This document shows positions 16,014 to 25,245 of a stretch of 64,000 nucleotides of DNA, in pieces. The translations under genes and the position numbers were made by a program. The first letter of the stretch is position 1. Every line of letters begins with the position of its first letter. A model generated the notes under the pieces. The model saw only the letters and a program-made list of their open reading frames with translations. It was not told the origin of the DNA and made no database searches. This DNA is from CAADGU01 sp035444285 (lineage in GTDB: Bacteria; Chloroflexota; Anaerolineae; Promineifilales; Promineifilaceae), in NCBI GenBank assembly GCA_035444285.1, contig DAOMOK010000004.1, positions 310,001-374,000 on the forward strand, given 5' to 3'.

Positions 16014-17813
16014 ATGTCATCACAAAATAAACCACAAAGCGACCGGCCAAATGACAGGCTAAATGACAGGCAATTGCTCTGGCGCAGCATGGGGTATTTA
16101 CGGCCGTACAGCAAACTACAATTTGGCATTTACGGCACCATGGTGCTTATCAACCTGATCAACGTGCTGGCGCCGCAGCTCATCCGTTGGGGCATTGACG
16201 AGGGCATCTATGGCGATGACCTGGCGCTGTTGGGCTGGGCCAGCGCTCTGCTCCTGGCCGTCACCCTGGTCAAAGGCGTCTTCATCTACTACCAGGGGCA
16301 ATGGACGGAACTGGCCTCGCAAAACGTGGCCTACGACCTGCGCAATGCCCTGCTGCAAAAACTCTCCACCCTCTCCTTCTCCTTCCACGACCGCAGCGAA
16401 AGCGGCCAAATCTTGTCCCGCGCTATGCAAGACGTGGAGCGCATCCGCTTCCTGACCGGGCGGGCCATTTTGCGGCTGGTAGAAGGCAGCATGTTGATCT
16501 TGTTCACGGCCGTCATCCTGCTCTGGATGAACTCCACCCTCGGTTTCCTTATCCTGCTCACCCTGCCCATACTTCTGCACCGCGCCTACCACTTCGGCCG
16601 CCAATTCCGCCCCCTCTCCTTCAAAATTCAAGATCAATTGGGCAACCTTACCACCCAACTGGAACAAAACCTGCGTGGGGCGCGCATCGTCAAAGCCTTT
16701 GCCCAGGAACGGGCCGAAAACCAACGGTTCGAGGCCGAAAACGAACGCTGGTTTGCCCTTTCCGCCGAATCGGCGCGGGTGCAGGCCCTCCAGGCGCCCC
16801 TGCTAGACATGATCGCTAACTGGGGCACGGTGTTCATTTTCTGGTACGGCGGCTGGCTGGTGATTCAGGGGCAATTGACTTTGGGCGAACTGGTTGCCTT
16901 CACCACCTACCTGGCCATGCTGGTGCGCCCCATTCGCCTGATGGGGCGCATCATCCCCATTCTGGCCATTGCCTCATCCGCCGCGGAGCGTGTGTTTGCC
17001 ATTCTGGATGCCCCGGTAGAGATTGCCGATGATCCGGCGGCACGGCCGTTGCCCCGCCTGCAAGGCCAGGTGCAATTTGACGACGTTTCCTTCGCCTACC
17101 AGGGCGGTCGCGCCGTGCTGCATCATGTCACCTTCACGGCCGAACCGGGCCAGATGATCGCCCTCATGGGCGCCACCGGTTCCGGCAAATCCACCATCAT
17201 CAACCTGCTGGCCCGTTTTTATGAACCAACAGCAGGACGTATAACGGTGGACGGCATGGATATCCAGCAAGCCACCATCTACTCCCTGCGCAGCCAGATC
17301 GGCTTTGTCATGCAAGACACCCTACTCTTTGCCGCCACCATCCGCGACAACATCACCTTTGGCCGCCCCGATGCCAGCGAAGCGGAAATCATCCAGGCCG
17401 CCCAAGACGCCCAGGCGCACGACTTCATCATGGCGACACCTGGCGGCTATGACACCTACGTGGGTGAACGAGGCATCACCCTATCCGGCGGCCAAAAGCA
17501 GCGGTTAGCCATTGCCCGCGCCCTGCTCACCGACCCGCGCATCCTCATCCTGGATGACGCCACCGCCAGCGTAGACACCCAAACGGAACGGCTCATCCAG
17601 CAAGCGCTGGAACGGCTCATGGCCGGGCGCACCACCTTCATCATCGCCCACCGCCTGAGCACCGTGCAGCGCGCGGACCTGATCTTGCTGCTGGCGCACG
17701 GCCGTATCGCCGCCCAGGGTACGCACGAAACATTATTAACCACCTCCCCCCTCTACCGGCAGATTTGCGAGACGCAGATGAACATGGAGGAGAGCGTGAT
17801 GCGTGATGCGTGA
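16014..17813 (+). CDS. ABC exporter subunit, permease fused to ATPase (degenerate catalytic Glu)
   Basis: 599 aa from ATG 16014 (GTG at 16011 is also possible). Six-helix ABC exporter domain (about residues 25-310) followed by a nucleotide-binding domain: Walker A GATGSGKST, signature LSGGQ, Walker B ILILDDATASVD. The residue after Walker B is Asp instead of the catalytic Glu. With the partner's altered signature this defines one degenerate ATP site, as in BmrC/D or TM287/288-type heterodimeric exporters. The substrate may be a drug or lipid. The last residues (MRDA) and stop are encoded by a repeat arm. Confidence 0.92.
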   Translation: MSSQNKPQSDRPNDRLNDRQLLWRSMGYLRPYSKLQFGIYGTMVLINLINVLAPQLIRWGIDEGIYGDDLALLGWASALLLAVTLVKGVFIYYQGQWTELASQNVAYDLRNALLQKLSTLSFSFHDRSESGQILSRAMQDVERIRFLTGRAILRLVEGSMLILFTAVILLWMNSTLGFLILLTLPILLHRAYHFGRQFRPLSFKIQDQLGNLTTQLEQNLRGARIVKAFAQERAENQRFEAENERWFALSAESARVQALQAPLLDMIANWGTVFIFWYGGWLVIQGQLTLGELVAFTTYLAMLVRPIRLMGRIIPILAIASSAAERVFAILDAPVEIADDPAARPLPRLQGQVQFDDVSFAYQGGRAVLHHVTFTAEPGQMIALMGATGSGKSTIINLLARFYEPTAGRITVDGMDIQQATIYSLRSQIGFVMQDTLLFAATIRDNITFGRPDASEAEIIQAAQDAQAHDFIMATPGGYDTYVGERGITLSGGQKQRLAIARALLTDPRILILDDATASVDTQTERLIQQALERLMAGRTTFIIAHRLSTVQRADLILLLAHGRIAAQGTHETLLTTSPLYRQICETQMNMEESVMRDA

Positions 17814-17844
17814 CCGGAAAGACCTCACGCATCACGTATCACGC
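17794..17844. repeat. Word hairpin of the GTGATGC family at the end of the first ABC gene
   Basis: Left arm 17794-17813 and right arm 17825-17844, 20 bp with one mismatch. The left arm includes the stop codon of the ABC gene. Relatives at 50961-51023 and 60931-60984. Confidence 0.85.
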
Positions 17845-17870
17845 ATCAATAAAATGGAGAATATCACCAC

Positions 17871-19694
17871 ATGAGTTTCAGTTTTAGCCCCGGCATCGGC
17901 CCCCGCAGCGCCATTGAACAGTTTGGGCAGGAACCAAAGGACGGCCGTTACTTTGACAAGGGTGTGGTCAAGGGGATGCTGACCTTTGTACGGCCGTATC
18001 GCCGCAAAATGATTTTCGCCATCCTCTTCATGCTTTTTGCCACCGGCTTCACCCTGCTCACGCCCTACCTCATCAAAATTGCCATTGATGAATACATCGC
18101 CATCGGCGACGCCGCCGGGTTGACGCGCCTGGCCGTTATCATCGCCGTTTGTTATTTGGGGCTGTACATCACCACCGCCGGGCAGGAGTATTACCTGGGC
18201 TGGGTGTCACAGCGGGTACTGGCCGATGTGCGCGCCACCTTGTTTGCCCATTTGCAGCGGCTTTCCCTCAGTTACCACGACCGCACCATCATCGGCGTCA
18301 CCGTTTCCCGCGTCATCAACGACGTGGCGGCGATCAATGATTTGCTGACGCAGGGCCTCATCACGCTCATCGGCGATTTGCTGGTGCTGGTGGGTATCAT
18401 CGCCATCATGCTTTCCATGAGTCCGCAGTTGGCGCTGTACACCTTTGCCGTGTTGCCGCTGATGGTGCTGGCTACGGTCTGGTTCTCGCGCAGCGCCCAG
18501 GGCGTCTTCCGCCTGACGCGCAAACGGGTGGCGGCGCTGGTGGGTAATCTGGCCGAAAACATCAACGGGATGCGCGTGATTCAGGCGTTTGCCCAGGAAA
18601 CAGCCATAGAAAACCAGTTCGACGAGGTCAACGACGCCAACCGCCGCGCCCACGTGGAAGCGATGCGCCTCTCCTTCATTTTCCTGCCCACCATTGAGTT
18701 TTTGGGGATGTTGGCTACGGCCGTTGTCCTCTACTTTGGCGGGCGAGCGGTGGCGGCCGACCAGGTGACGTTGGGGATTATGGTCGCCTTCATCGCTTAC
18801 GTCACCCGCTTTTTCCAGCCCATCCAGGAACTCAGCCGTATCTACACCACCATGCAGTCCGCCATGGCCGGCGGCGAGCAGGTGCTTAAATTGCTGGCTA
18901 CGCAGCCAGATGTGGTGGATGCAGCGGACGCTGCCGAAATGCCGCCCGTGACCGGCGCAGTTGAGCTAGAAAATGTGAGTTTCCGCTACCGCGCCGACAG
19001 CCCTGAAATTTTGCACAATGTCTCACTAACCATTGCCCCAGGGCAGACGGTGGCGCTGGTGGGGCCAACCGGCGCGGGCAAAACCACCGTCGCCAATCTT
19101 ATTGCCCGTTTTTATGATGTCAGCGACGGCCGTGTCACCATTGACGGCCTGGATGTGCGCACCGTCACCCAGGCTTCCCTTCACCGGCAGTTTGGCCTGG
19201 TACCGCAAGACCCGTTCCTCTTTGCCGGTTCCATTGCCGACAACATCCGTTTTGGTCGGGCTGAGGCGACGCTGGCAGAGGTGCAGGCCGCGGCCGAATT
19301 GGCTAACGCCGCCGAATTTATCGAGGCGCTGCCAGACGGCTATGACACCAAGATTCTGGAAGGGGCGGTGAATCTCTCGGTGGGGCAGCGGCAGTTGCTG
19401 TGCATTGCCCGCGCTGCGCTGGTGAATCCGCGCATCCTGATGCTGGATGAAGCTACTGCCAGTGTGGACACGGTGACGGAGGTGTTGATTCAGCAGGCAT
19501 TGGAGCGGCTGATGCACGGCCGTACCGCTATCGTCATCGCCCACCGGCTGAGCACCATACGGAATGCGGATGTGATTTGTGTGCTGGACGACGGCCGTAT
19601 TGTGGAACAGGGCAGCCACGACGAACTAATGGCCCAATCTGGCCTCTACCGTGACTTGTACCAGCGGCAGTATGGGGGGAACGGTAAGCCGTAA
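17871..19694 (+). CDS. ABC exporter subunit, partner with intact catalytic Glu
   Basis: 607 aa. Exporter membrane domain (about residues 35-330) plus ATPase: Walker A GPTGAGKTT, signature LSVGQ in place of LSGGQ, Walker B ILMLDEATASVD with the catalytic Glu, and H-loop IAHRLST. The degenerate signature should pair with the degenerate Walker B of the first subunit, leaving one active site. The gene follows 57 bp after its partner across a hairpin. Its final codons and stop lie in a repeat array. Confidence 0.92.
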   Translation: MSFSFSPGIGPRSAIEQFGQEPKDGRYFDKGVVKGMLTFVRPYRRKMIFAILFMLFATGFTLLTPYLIKIAIDEYIAIGDAAGLTRLAVIIAVCYLGLYITTAGQEYYLGWVSQRVLADVRATLFAHLQRLSLSYHDRTIIGVTVSRVINDVAAINDLLTQGLITLIGDLLVLVGIIAIMLSMSPQLALYTFAVLPLMVLATVWFSRSAQGVFRLTRKRVAALVGNLAENINGMRVIQAFAQETAIENQFDEVNDANRRAHVEAMRLSFIFLPTIEFLGMLATAVVLYFGGRAVAADQVTLGIMVAFIAYVTRFFQPIQELSRIYTTMQSAMAGGEQVLKLLATQPDVVDAADAAEMPPVTGAVELENVSFRYRADSPEILHNVSLTIAPGQTVALVGPTGAGKTTVANLIARFYDVSDGRVTIDGLDVRTVTQASLHRQFGLVPQDPFLFAGSIADNIRFGRAEATLAEVQAAAELANAAEFIEALPDGYDTKILEGAVNLSVGQRQLLCIARAALVNPRILMLDEATASVDTVTEVLIQQALERLMHGRTAIVIAHRLSTIRNADVICVLDDGRIVEQGSHDELMAQSGLYRDLYQRQYGGNGKP

Positions 19695-19775
19695 GCCGTA
19701 ATCCGTGAACCGTAATCGGATTACGGGTTACGAATCACGGATTACGAATCACGGATTACGAATCATGGCTTACGG
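19684..19775. repeat. Word array/hairpin of the GTAAGCCGTAATCC family
   Basis: Tandem CCGTAAGCC, CCGTAATCC and GTGAACCG words, then their complements (TCACGGATTACG twice, GGCTTACGG). It provides the ABC stop codon and borders the LuxR stop; it lies between convergent genes. Confidence 0.85.
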
Positions 19776-20414
19776 TCACAACGCTAACAGCCCCAGCCGC
19801 GTGGCGCGGACGACGGCGTCAGTGCGGCTTTGGGCGTTGAGTTTGCTCATAATGGCGTTGACGTGGAATTTGATGGTGTGTTCGCTGATGTGAAGTTGGC
19901 GGGCAATGGCTTTATTGGTCAACCCTTCGGCCAGCAGGTGCAGCACTTCGTTTTCGCGGGGGGTGAGGGGTTGGGTCACGGCCGTGTCCCCCTCATTTTC
20001 TTGGGCAATTGCCGGTAACAGTAAAGTGGCGATGGCATGATCCAGGACGGTAAAATGGTGTACGGCCGTGTGCGCTGCCGCCGCTAATGTCCCCCCATCA
20101 CTCTCCCTGGTCAATAATACCCGTATGCCTCCATCCCAAAATAAACGAACCGCCCCCCCATCCGGCAAAAATGGTGGCAGCAAGGCGACCATGGGCAAAG
20201 CACTTTCAACCCAGTCGGGTATTTGCTCTGGTATCTCCCAACCCACATCCCAAATAACCACATCAGGCCTTTGGGCATCGGCCATTTCGTCAATCACATC
20301 GGTGCTGTTGATCTGGCCGATGACCTCACAGCCAGGTTCAGTTGCCAACATGGAACTCAATCCGGCGCGCGCCAGGGGATCATCCGCCACAATCAGCAAT
20401 CGCAGTTCAGACAT
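19776..20414 (-). CDS. NarL/LuxR-type response regulator with an atypical receiver
   Basis: 212 aa. The C-terminal GerE helix-turn-helix is standard (LTPRENEVLHLLAEGLTNKA, then ISEHTIKFHVNAIMSKLNA). The receiver keeps the acidic pair (VADDP) and the acceptor Asp (VVIWDVGW), but the usual Thr/Ser and Lys are not found at their positions (ALPMVALLPP; GGIRVLLTRES). It may therefore respond to something other than phosphate or be constitutively active. It is convergent with the ABC operon. A TATGAT box ends 8 nt before the ATG. Confidence 0.88.
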   Translation of the reverse strand: MSELRLLIVADDPLARAGLSSMLATEPGCEVIGQINSTDVIDEMADAQRPDVVIWDVGWEIPEQIPDWVESALPMVALLPPFLPDGGAVRLFWDGGIRVLLTRESDGGTLAAAAHTAVHHFTVLDHAIATLLLPAIAQENEGDTAVTQPLTPRENEVLHLLAEGLTNKAIARQLHISEHTIKFHVNAIMSKLNAQSRTDAVVRATRLGLLAL

Positions 20415-20422
20415 AAGCGCCT

Positions 20423-20428
20423 ATCATA
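20423..20428 (-). promoter_or_regulatory. -10 box before the LuxR-type gene
   Basis: TATGAT on the minus strand, 8 nt before ATG 20414, with no strong ribosome site. Confidence 0.4.
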
Positions 20429-20505
20429 GGCGATTTTTCTATGCGGCGCATAAGAATGTGCAAATGGGAGCCTGCCTGGAGCCAGGCCTCCATAGTGAGT
20501 GCAAC

Positions 20506-20519
20506 ACTTGTTGACAAGT
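20506..20519. promoter_or_regulatory. 14-bp palindrome ACTTGTTGACAAGT
   Basis: Two 6-bp arms around TG, located between the LuxR-type gene (start 20414) and the 3' end of the beta-helix gene (20591). The inner 12 bases, TTGTTGACAAGT, also occur at the YceI promoter (12031-12042). Possibly an operator for the LuxR gene; speculative. Confidence 0.4.
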
Positions 20520-20590
20520 AATGTTAAGCACAGGACGAAACTGCCCTTAATAATGGCGGCCCTTTGTCTGGCGCTATCTGACATAACCCT

Positions 20591-23056
20591 TTATGGTGAT
20601 ATATTGCCTTTGATGACAACCGGTAGATAGATGTATCGTGTTGTTTGCGCAGGATCTATGATGGTCACGGCCGTTTCCGTGGAAATCTCACTAACCGCGT
20701 TTCGGGCTGTGACGACGGCCGTATAACTACCGGCCTCGGTATACGTATGTGAGACGACGGGGCTAAATCCCGTACTGCCATCGCCAAAGGCCCAGGTGTA
20801 AGTTACGTTGCTGCCAGAAGAAATGGCGGCGGTAAAGGTGGTGGATTGGCCCAGGGTAGTGGGACTGTTGTTCACGGCCGTTAACCCACCGATGGGCATC
20901 TCGACCTGCGTAACAACAGCTATCACACCTGTAGCAATATAACCTTCATCGGCAGAAACACGGTAATGTTGGTTCGTGATCGTTTCGGTAGCAGTGACCA
21001 CAAATTGTTCTGTGATCACCTCTCCTGGCAACAAATTTGATACCGTCCAGCTAACCACATTTCCTACGAGCGTTCCCCCACTGACATAATTTGCCCCAAT
21101 GGGGAGAGCATCGGTGATAATGACATTCGTCAATGTCACCCCGGAAAGATTTGAGATTACTAACTCATAGGTGATAGGTGTATTCGTTGCAACCAATTCA
21201 GTCCCACTCTTTGCAATGGATAAAAATGCTACCTCAGCCTCAAAAGCGCCAATATCACAATGGAACTCGCCATCATTATTCCCATCCAGAGGTCTGGTTA
21301 CGCCCCGCTGATCATAATTATTTACCGGTTCGCTGCTGCAAACCGCATCATCACCAGCATCAATCGCCGGGCTGCCTGGTAACAGAGCGTGTGTATATGT
21401 GTCCCCCCCGTTGTCGGCTAATGGGGCTAATAACGGATCGCCAGTGAGAGCTGGTGAGCAGGAGCCATCTTCAATTAAGTTATTGATGTTAGTTTGTTGG
21501 TTGTAGGCAGCACAGTCGTAGCCATCATGGTAAGCAATAATTGAATTGCTCAGGTTGAGTATCGCTCCCGAATAATAACTACCTATGCCTTCTGGGGAAT
21601 TATTCACTATAGTACTATTTATAATTGATAGAGTTCGATAAGTATGGTAAATCCCCCCTATGAACGCGGCACTATTTCCCGACAAGGTGCTATTAGTCAC
21701 GGTGAGTGTGTTGTTAGGGGCAGATATTCCTCCGCCAGTTCCACCAGAAGAATTATCGTAAATAGCACTTCTTATTATCTGTGTATGGCCTGAAGCGGCA
21801 AATATTCCCCCGCCACTACCAGTGGCGTGGTTGTTCACAACAGCCACCTCATCTAGTGACAGGAAACCATTACCATATGCATATGCATGTATTCCTCCAC
21901 CATCCGCGGCATATCCATCAGAAGAATTATTATAAATCGTGCTTTTCACTATATGCGTGTTGCCTCGATCGGTGGCTACTCCCCCTCCACCATAAACAGC
22001 ATGATTATCTGAGATAGTGACTTCTGATAGGAAGAACCTACCAAAATCATTGTACACACCACCCCCATACTTATCAGAACTGTTATCGGAGATGATGCTC
22101 ATTGTTAAGGTTATGATACCATTACCATAACCATACACCCCACCACCTGACTCCACGGAATGATTTCCTGAGATAAGCGTATTGCTAATTACGGCTTTGC
22201 TGCCAATAGTTAAGAGAAAAATTCCACCACCTCTTCCAAACATTTGCCCCCCCTGATTCGCAATGTTGTTGGAAATAGAACTGTTGATGATATTTAGCTG
22301 ATGGTCCCGGCCAGCGAATATACCACCTCCAAATTGAGAGGCATTACCGGAAATAATGCTGTTTTCAATAAATAGATCTGCATCATTAGAACTTATCGCT
22401 TCACCTCTGGTTGGGCCAGAATTGCCTAACAAGATCCTATCAAACAATTTCCCATTCCCAAATTCACTATAAATAGCTCCCCCACCATATTCTGTTTCGT
22501 TTCCTGACAAGAGGGAGTTATTCAATGTTAAAAGGCCCAAATTCGCAATACCTCCTCCGCCCCCGTGGGCAGTATTGCTGAAAACATGAGAATTTTGTAT
22601 GTGCCCGACCCCACCTGGGTGTATAAAGATCGCCCCACCACAACCTTCAAGACATAGGTCTGTTCCCGGAAGTGCGTGGCCTTGTGTAAGAGCCAGATAA
22701 TTTATTGTAATGACGCCGGTGGCGGTGATATAAAAGAGCCTTGAATTGTTATTGCCGTTGATGGTCGGCCGTTCTGGAAGATTGGAGGCATCTATGGTCA
22801 ATACTTTGTCTACGAGTAACTCGCCACTGGTTAAGGTGATGACCTGACCGCTCAGCGTGGCGTCAAAGTCAATCAGGTCGCCATCAACCGCATCGGCGAT
22901 GGCCTGGCGCAGTGAACCGGGGCCGCTGTCGTTGGTATTGGTAACCGTCAGTACATTGGCTCGCGCGGACTGCTGGAATAGGGTAAACAAAGCGGCTATG
23001 AAAAAAGTTGGCAGAACCAGAATCAGGCCTGACTGTTTCACAAAACGGGTCAACAT
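20591..23056 (-). CDS. Large secreted beta-helix protein with DUF11 and PKD domains and Y-L-P-V-V-I-K tail
   Basis: 821 aa from ATG 23056, behind GGAGGTAAAA. Signal peptide (residues 1-33), then a CSLREA-like opening (VTNTNDSGPGSLRQAIADA), about 450 residues of right-handed parallel beta-helix with recurring NSTISGN and GGGI repeats, a CTNDR-like DUF11 module (SIAKSGTELVATNTPITYEL), a PKD domain (YTWAFGDGSTGF) and the terminal tail RYIYLPVVIKG. It should be a surface or secreted adhesin or polysaccharide-binding protein. Codon use is AT-richer than neighbours and the helix part lacks the octamer, suggesting later acquisition or relaxed selection. Confidence 0.88.
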   Translation of the reverse strand: MLTRFVKQSGLILVLPTFFIAALFTLFQQSARANVLTVTNTNDSGPGSLRQAIADAVDGDLIDFDATLSGQVITLTSGELLVDKVLTIDASNLPERPTINGNNNSRLFYITATGVITINYLALTQGHALPGTDLCLEGCGGAIFIHPGGVGHIQNSHVFSNTAHGGGGGIANLGLLTLNNSLLSGNETEYGGGAIYSEFGNGKLFDRILLGNSGPTRGEAISSNDADLFIENSIISGNASQFGGGIFAGRDHQLNIINSSISNNIANQGGQMFGRGGGIFLLTIGSKAVISNTLISGNHSVESGGGVYGYGNGIITLTMSIISDNSSDKYGGGVYNDFGRFFLSEVTISDNHAVYGGGGVATDRGNTHIVKSTIYNNSSDGYAADGGGIHAYAYGNGFLSLDEVAVVNNHATGSGGGIFAASGHTQIIRSAIYDNSSGGTGGGISAPNNTLTVTNSTLSGNSAAFIGGIYHTYRTLSIINSTIVNNSPEGIGSYYSGAILNLSNSIIAYHDGYDCAAYNQQTNINNLIEDGSCSPALTGDPLLAPLADNGGDTYTHALLPGSPAIDAGDDAVCSSEPVNNYDQRGVTRPLDGNNDGEFHCDIGAFEAEVAFLSIAKSGTELVATNTPITYELVISNLSGVTLTNVIITDALPIGANYVSGGTLVGNVVSWTVSNLLPGEVITEQFVVTATETITNQHYRVSADEGYIATGVIAVVTQVEMPIGGLTAVNNSPTTLGQSTTFTAAISSGSNVTYTWAFGDGSTGFSPVVSHTYTEAGSYTAVVTARNAVSEISTETAVTIIDPAQTTRYIYLPVVIKGNISP

Positions 23057-23283
23057 TTTTACCTCCGATGAAGCTGCATATAGTATGGTAGCTCCCAAAT
23101 CATTAACTGGATAAGATGTCATGAGTATATCACGGCCGTTACCACCATCAATACATATCTCTGCGACAACGGCCGTTCAATTAAATGCAAAATGGCGGGG
23201 GAAAAGGGAATATGATACCATGCAGCCATGACGGTACGTTGTGGCGCGATTTTCCAAATCGCCCGCAGTGAAGGAGAATTCCC

Positions 23284-23580
23284 ATGACAACCATGAACAG
23301 ACCGGCGGGTGTGCGTGGCTTTAACAGCGAGATGCAGCGCATTCCCCTGGAAGCGACGGAAACAGAACGTATGGAAGCCCTGATCAAGACCATCAGCAGC
23401 TATATTGAGCATTATCACGGCGGCGAGGTGGAGATGGTGGGCTATGCAGATAATGTGGTGACGGTGCATCTGTCCGGCGCGTGTGAGGGGTGCAATCTGG
23501 CCCCGGTGACGCTGCACGGCTGGGTAGAGGGCACGGTGAAGCAGTTTTTCCCGACCGTGAAGGCGGTGGTAGCGATTTGA
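23284..23580 (+). CDS. NifU C-terminal domain protein (Fe-S cluster scaffold)
   Basis: 98 aa with AAGGAG ribosome site. The NifU C-terminal motif SGACEGCNLAPVTL contains the CxxC pair that binds a [4Fe-4S] cluster for transfer to targets. It has a ~25-residue leader before the domain. Isolated from other Fe-S assembly genes. It is followed by a perfect 19-bp hairpin, then the S10 peptidase gene. Confidence 0.88.
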   Translation: MTTMNRPAGVRGFNSEMQRIPLEATETERMEALIKTISSYIEHYHGGEVEMVGYADNVVTVHLSGACEGCNLAPVTLHGWVEGTVKQFFPTVKAVVAI

Positions 23581-23594
23581 TCCGTGTGTGTTCC

Positions 23595-23639
23595 TAGTAG
23601 GCGATTTATCGCCACCAGACGGCGATAAATCGCCTACTA
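23595..23639. repeat. Perfect 19-bp hairpin, TAGTAGGCGATTTATCGCC family
   Basis: Arms 23595-23613 and 23621-23639 with a 7-nt loop; sister of 10416-10462. Here it lies between two genes of the same direction. Confidence 0.9.
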
Positions 23640-23667
23640 CGAGTGTTATAGTTAAAAGGCAGGCATA

Positions 23668-25170
23668 ATGGCTGACGACGAAAAGAACAACGATAAGGAC
23701 AAAGAGAAAGAGAAGGACGAGAAGTACCCGACGCCGGAGGACAAAATTTCGGTGACGCAGCACACGGCCGTAGTAGACGGCCGTGAAATTGCCTACACCG
23801 TCACCTGTGGCGCCATCGTGCTGAAGGAGGAGGCGGAGAAGGAAGGTAAATCGGAGGGGGAGAAGGCCAAGGCCAGCGTCTTTTTCATCGCCTATACGTT
23901 GGATGGGGTGGAAGATGTGGGGTCACGGCCGTTAACCTTTTCTTTCAACGGCGGCCCAGGTTCTTCATCCGTGTGGTTGCATCTGGGGCTGTTGGGGCCG
24001 CGCCGGGTGGAGACCATGGACGGCGGGCAGCAGTTGCCGCCCCCCTACAAAATGGTCAACAACGAGTTTTCAATGCTGGACCAAAGCGACCTGGTTTTTA
24101 TTGACCCGGTGAGCACCGGTTTCAGCCGGGCCGTGCCCGGCGAAAAACCGAAAGATTTTCACGCTTTTAAGAAGGATATTGAGTCGGTGGGGGATTTTAT
24201 CCGGTTGTATGTGAGTCGCTACGGCCGTTGGACTTCGCCCAAGTTTTTGATTGGCGAGAGTTATGGCACCACCCGCGCCGCCGGGCTGTCTGGCTATCTG
24301 CAAGAGCGGCATGGCCTGTATCTAAACGGCATTATGCTCATCTCCGTTGTCCTCAATTTCCAGACGATTCGCTACCCGGTGGGCAATGATTTGCCTTACA
24401 TCCTTTACCTGCCCACACTGACGGCAACCGCCTGGTATCATCAAAAGTTGGCGCCCGATTTGCAGAAGAACCTGACAAAGACGGTGGACGAAGTGCGCGA
24501 ATTTGCCCTCAACGACTATACCCTGGCGCTCATGCAGGGTTCGGCGCTGCCGGCGGCAAAACGCACGCAGATTGAGAAAAAGCTGGCGCGATATACCGGC
24601 CTCTCGTTGGCTTACGTGCAGCGGTGTAATTTACGGCTGCATTACATGCGGTTTTGCAAGGAACTGCTGCGGGACGAGGGTAAAACGGTGGGGCGGCTGG
24701 ACAGCCGCTTTACGGGGTATGACCGGGATGCAGCGGGTGAGTTTTTTGAATATGATCCCAGTATGGCGGCGATTATGGGGCCGTACACGGCCGTGTTCAA
24801 CGATTACGTGCGCCGCGACCTGAAATTTGAAAGCGACCTGCCCTATGAAATCCTGACTGGGCGCGTCTGGCCCTGGAATTATGAACCGCACCAGAATGAG
24901 TTTGTGAATGTGGCCGAAACGCTGCGTAAAGCGATCACCGGCAATCCCTTCCTCAAGGTGTTTGTGGCCAATGGTTATTATGATTTAGCCACTCCCTTCC
25001 TGGCCACGGAGTATACCTTTAACCACATTGACCTGCCCGCCGACCTGCTGGGCAACATCGCCATGACCTACTATGAAGCCGGACACATGATGTACGTCCA
25101 TCACCCCTCCCTGGCGCAGTTGAAGCAGGATTTGGACGGTTGGCTGGCTACGGCCGTGCCTGCTGCGTAA
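23668..25170 (+). CDS. Serine carboxypeptidase-like peptidase (family S10)
   Basis: 500 aa. S10 motifs: NGGPGSSS (residues 94-101), nucleophile Ser198 in GESYGT, Asp in NGYYDLATPF and His in AGHMMY near the end. There is no signal peptide; the first 25 residues are very rich in Lys, Asp and Glu, so the protein is probably cytoplasmic, as in many bacterial S10 members. It likely trims C-terminal residues from peptides. The stop at 25168 borders a repeat hairpin. Confidence 0.9.
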   Translation: MADDEKNNDKDKEKEKDEKYPTPEDKISVTQHTAVVDGREIAYTVTCGAIVLKEEAEKEGKSEGEKAKASVFFIAYTLDGVEDVGSRPLTFSFNGGPGSSSVWLHLGLLGPRRVETMDGGQQLPPPYKMVNNEFSMLDQSDLVFIDPVSTGFSRAVPGEKPKDFHAFKKDIESVGDFIRLYVSRYGRWTSPKFLIGESYGTTRAAGLSGYLQERHGLYLNGIMLISVVLNFQTIRYPVGNDLPYILYLPTLTATAWYHQKLAPDLQKNLTKTVDEVREFALNDYTLALMQGSALPAAKRTQIEKKLARYTGLSLAYVQRCNLRLHYMRFCKELLRDEGKTVGRLDSRFTGYDRDAAGEFFEYDPSMAAIMGPYTAVFNDYVRRDLKFESDLPYEILTGRVWPWNYEPHQNEFVNVAETLRKAITGNPFLKVFVANGYYDLATPFLATEYTFNHIDLPADLLGNIAMTYYEAGHMMYVHHPSLAQLKQDLDGWLATAVPAA

Positions 25171-25245
25171 TCAGTGAACCGTAATCCGTAATCCGTAATC
25201 CGACATCGAGCTTCGGATTACGGATTACGCCCTACGGGTTACGGA
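25171..25245. repeat. Word hairpin of the CGTAATCC family between convergent genes
   Basis: Core arms CGTAATCCGTAATCCG at 25187-25202 and complement at 25214-25229, perfect 16 bp with an 11-nt loop; flanking words extend to the LysM gene stop at 25239-25241. Confidence 0.9.
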
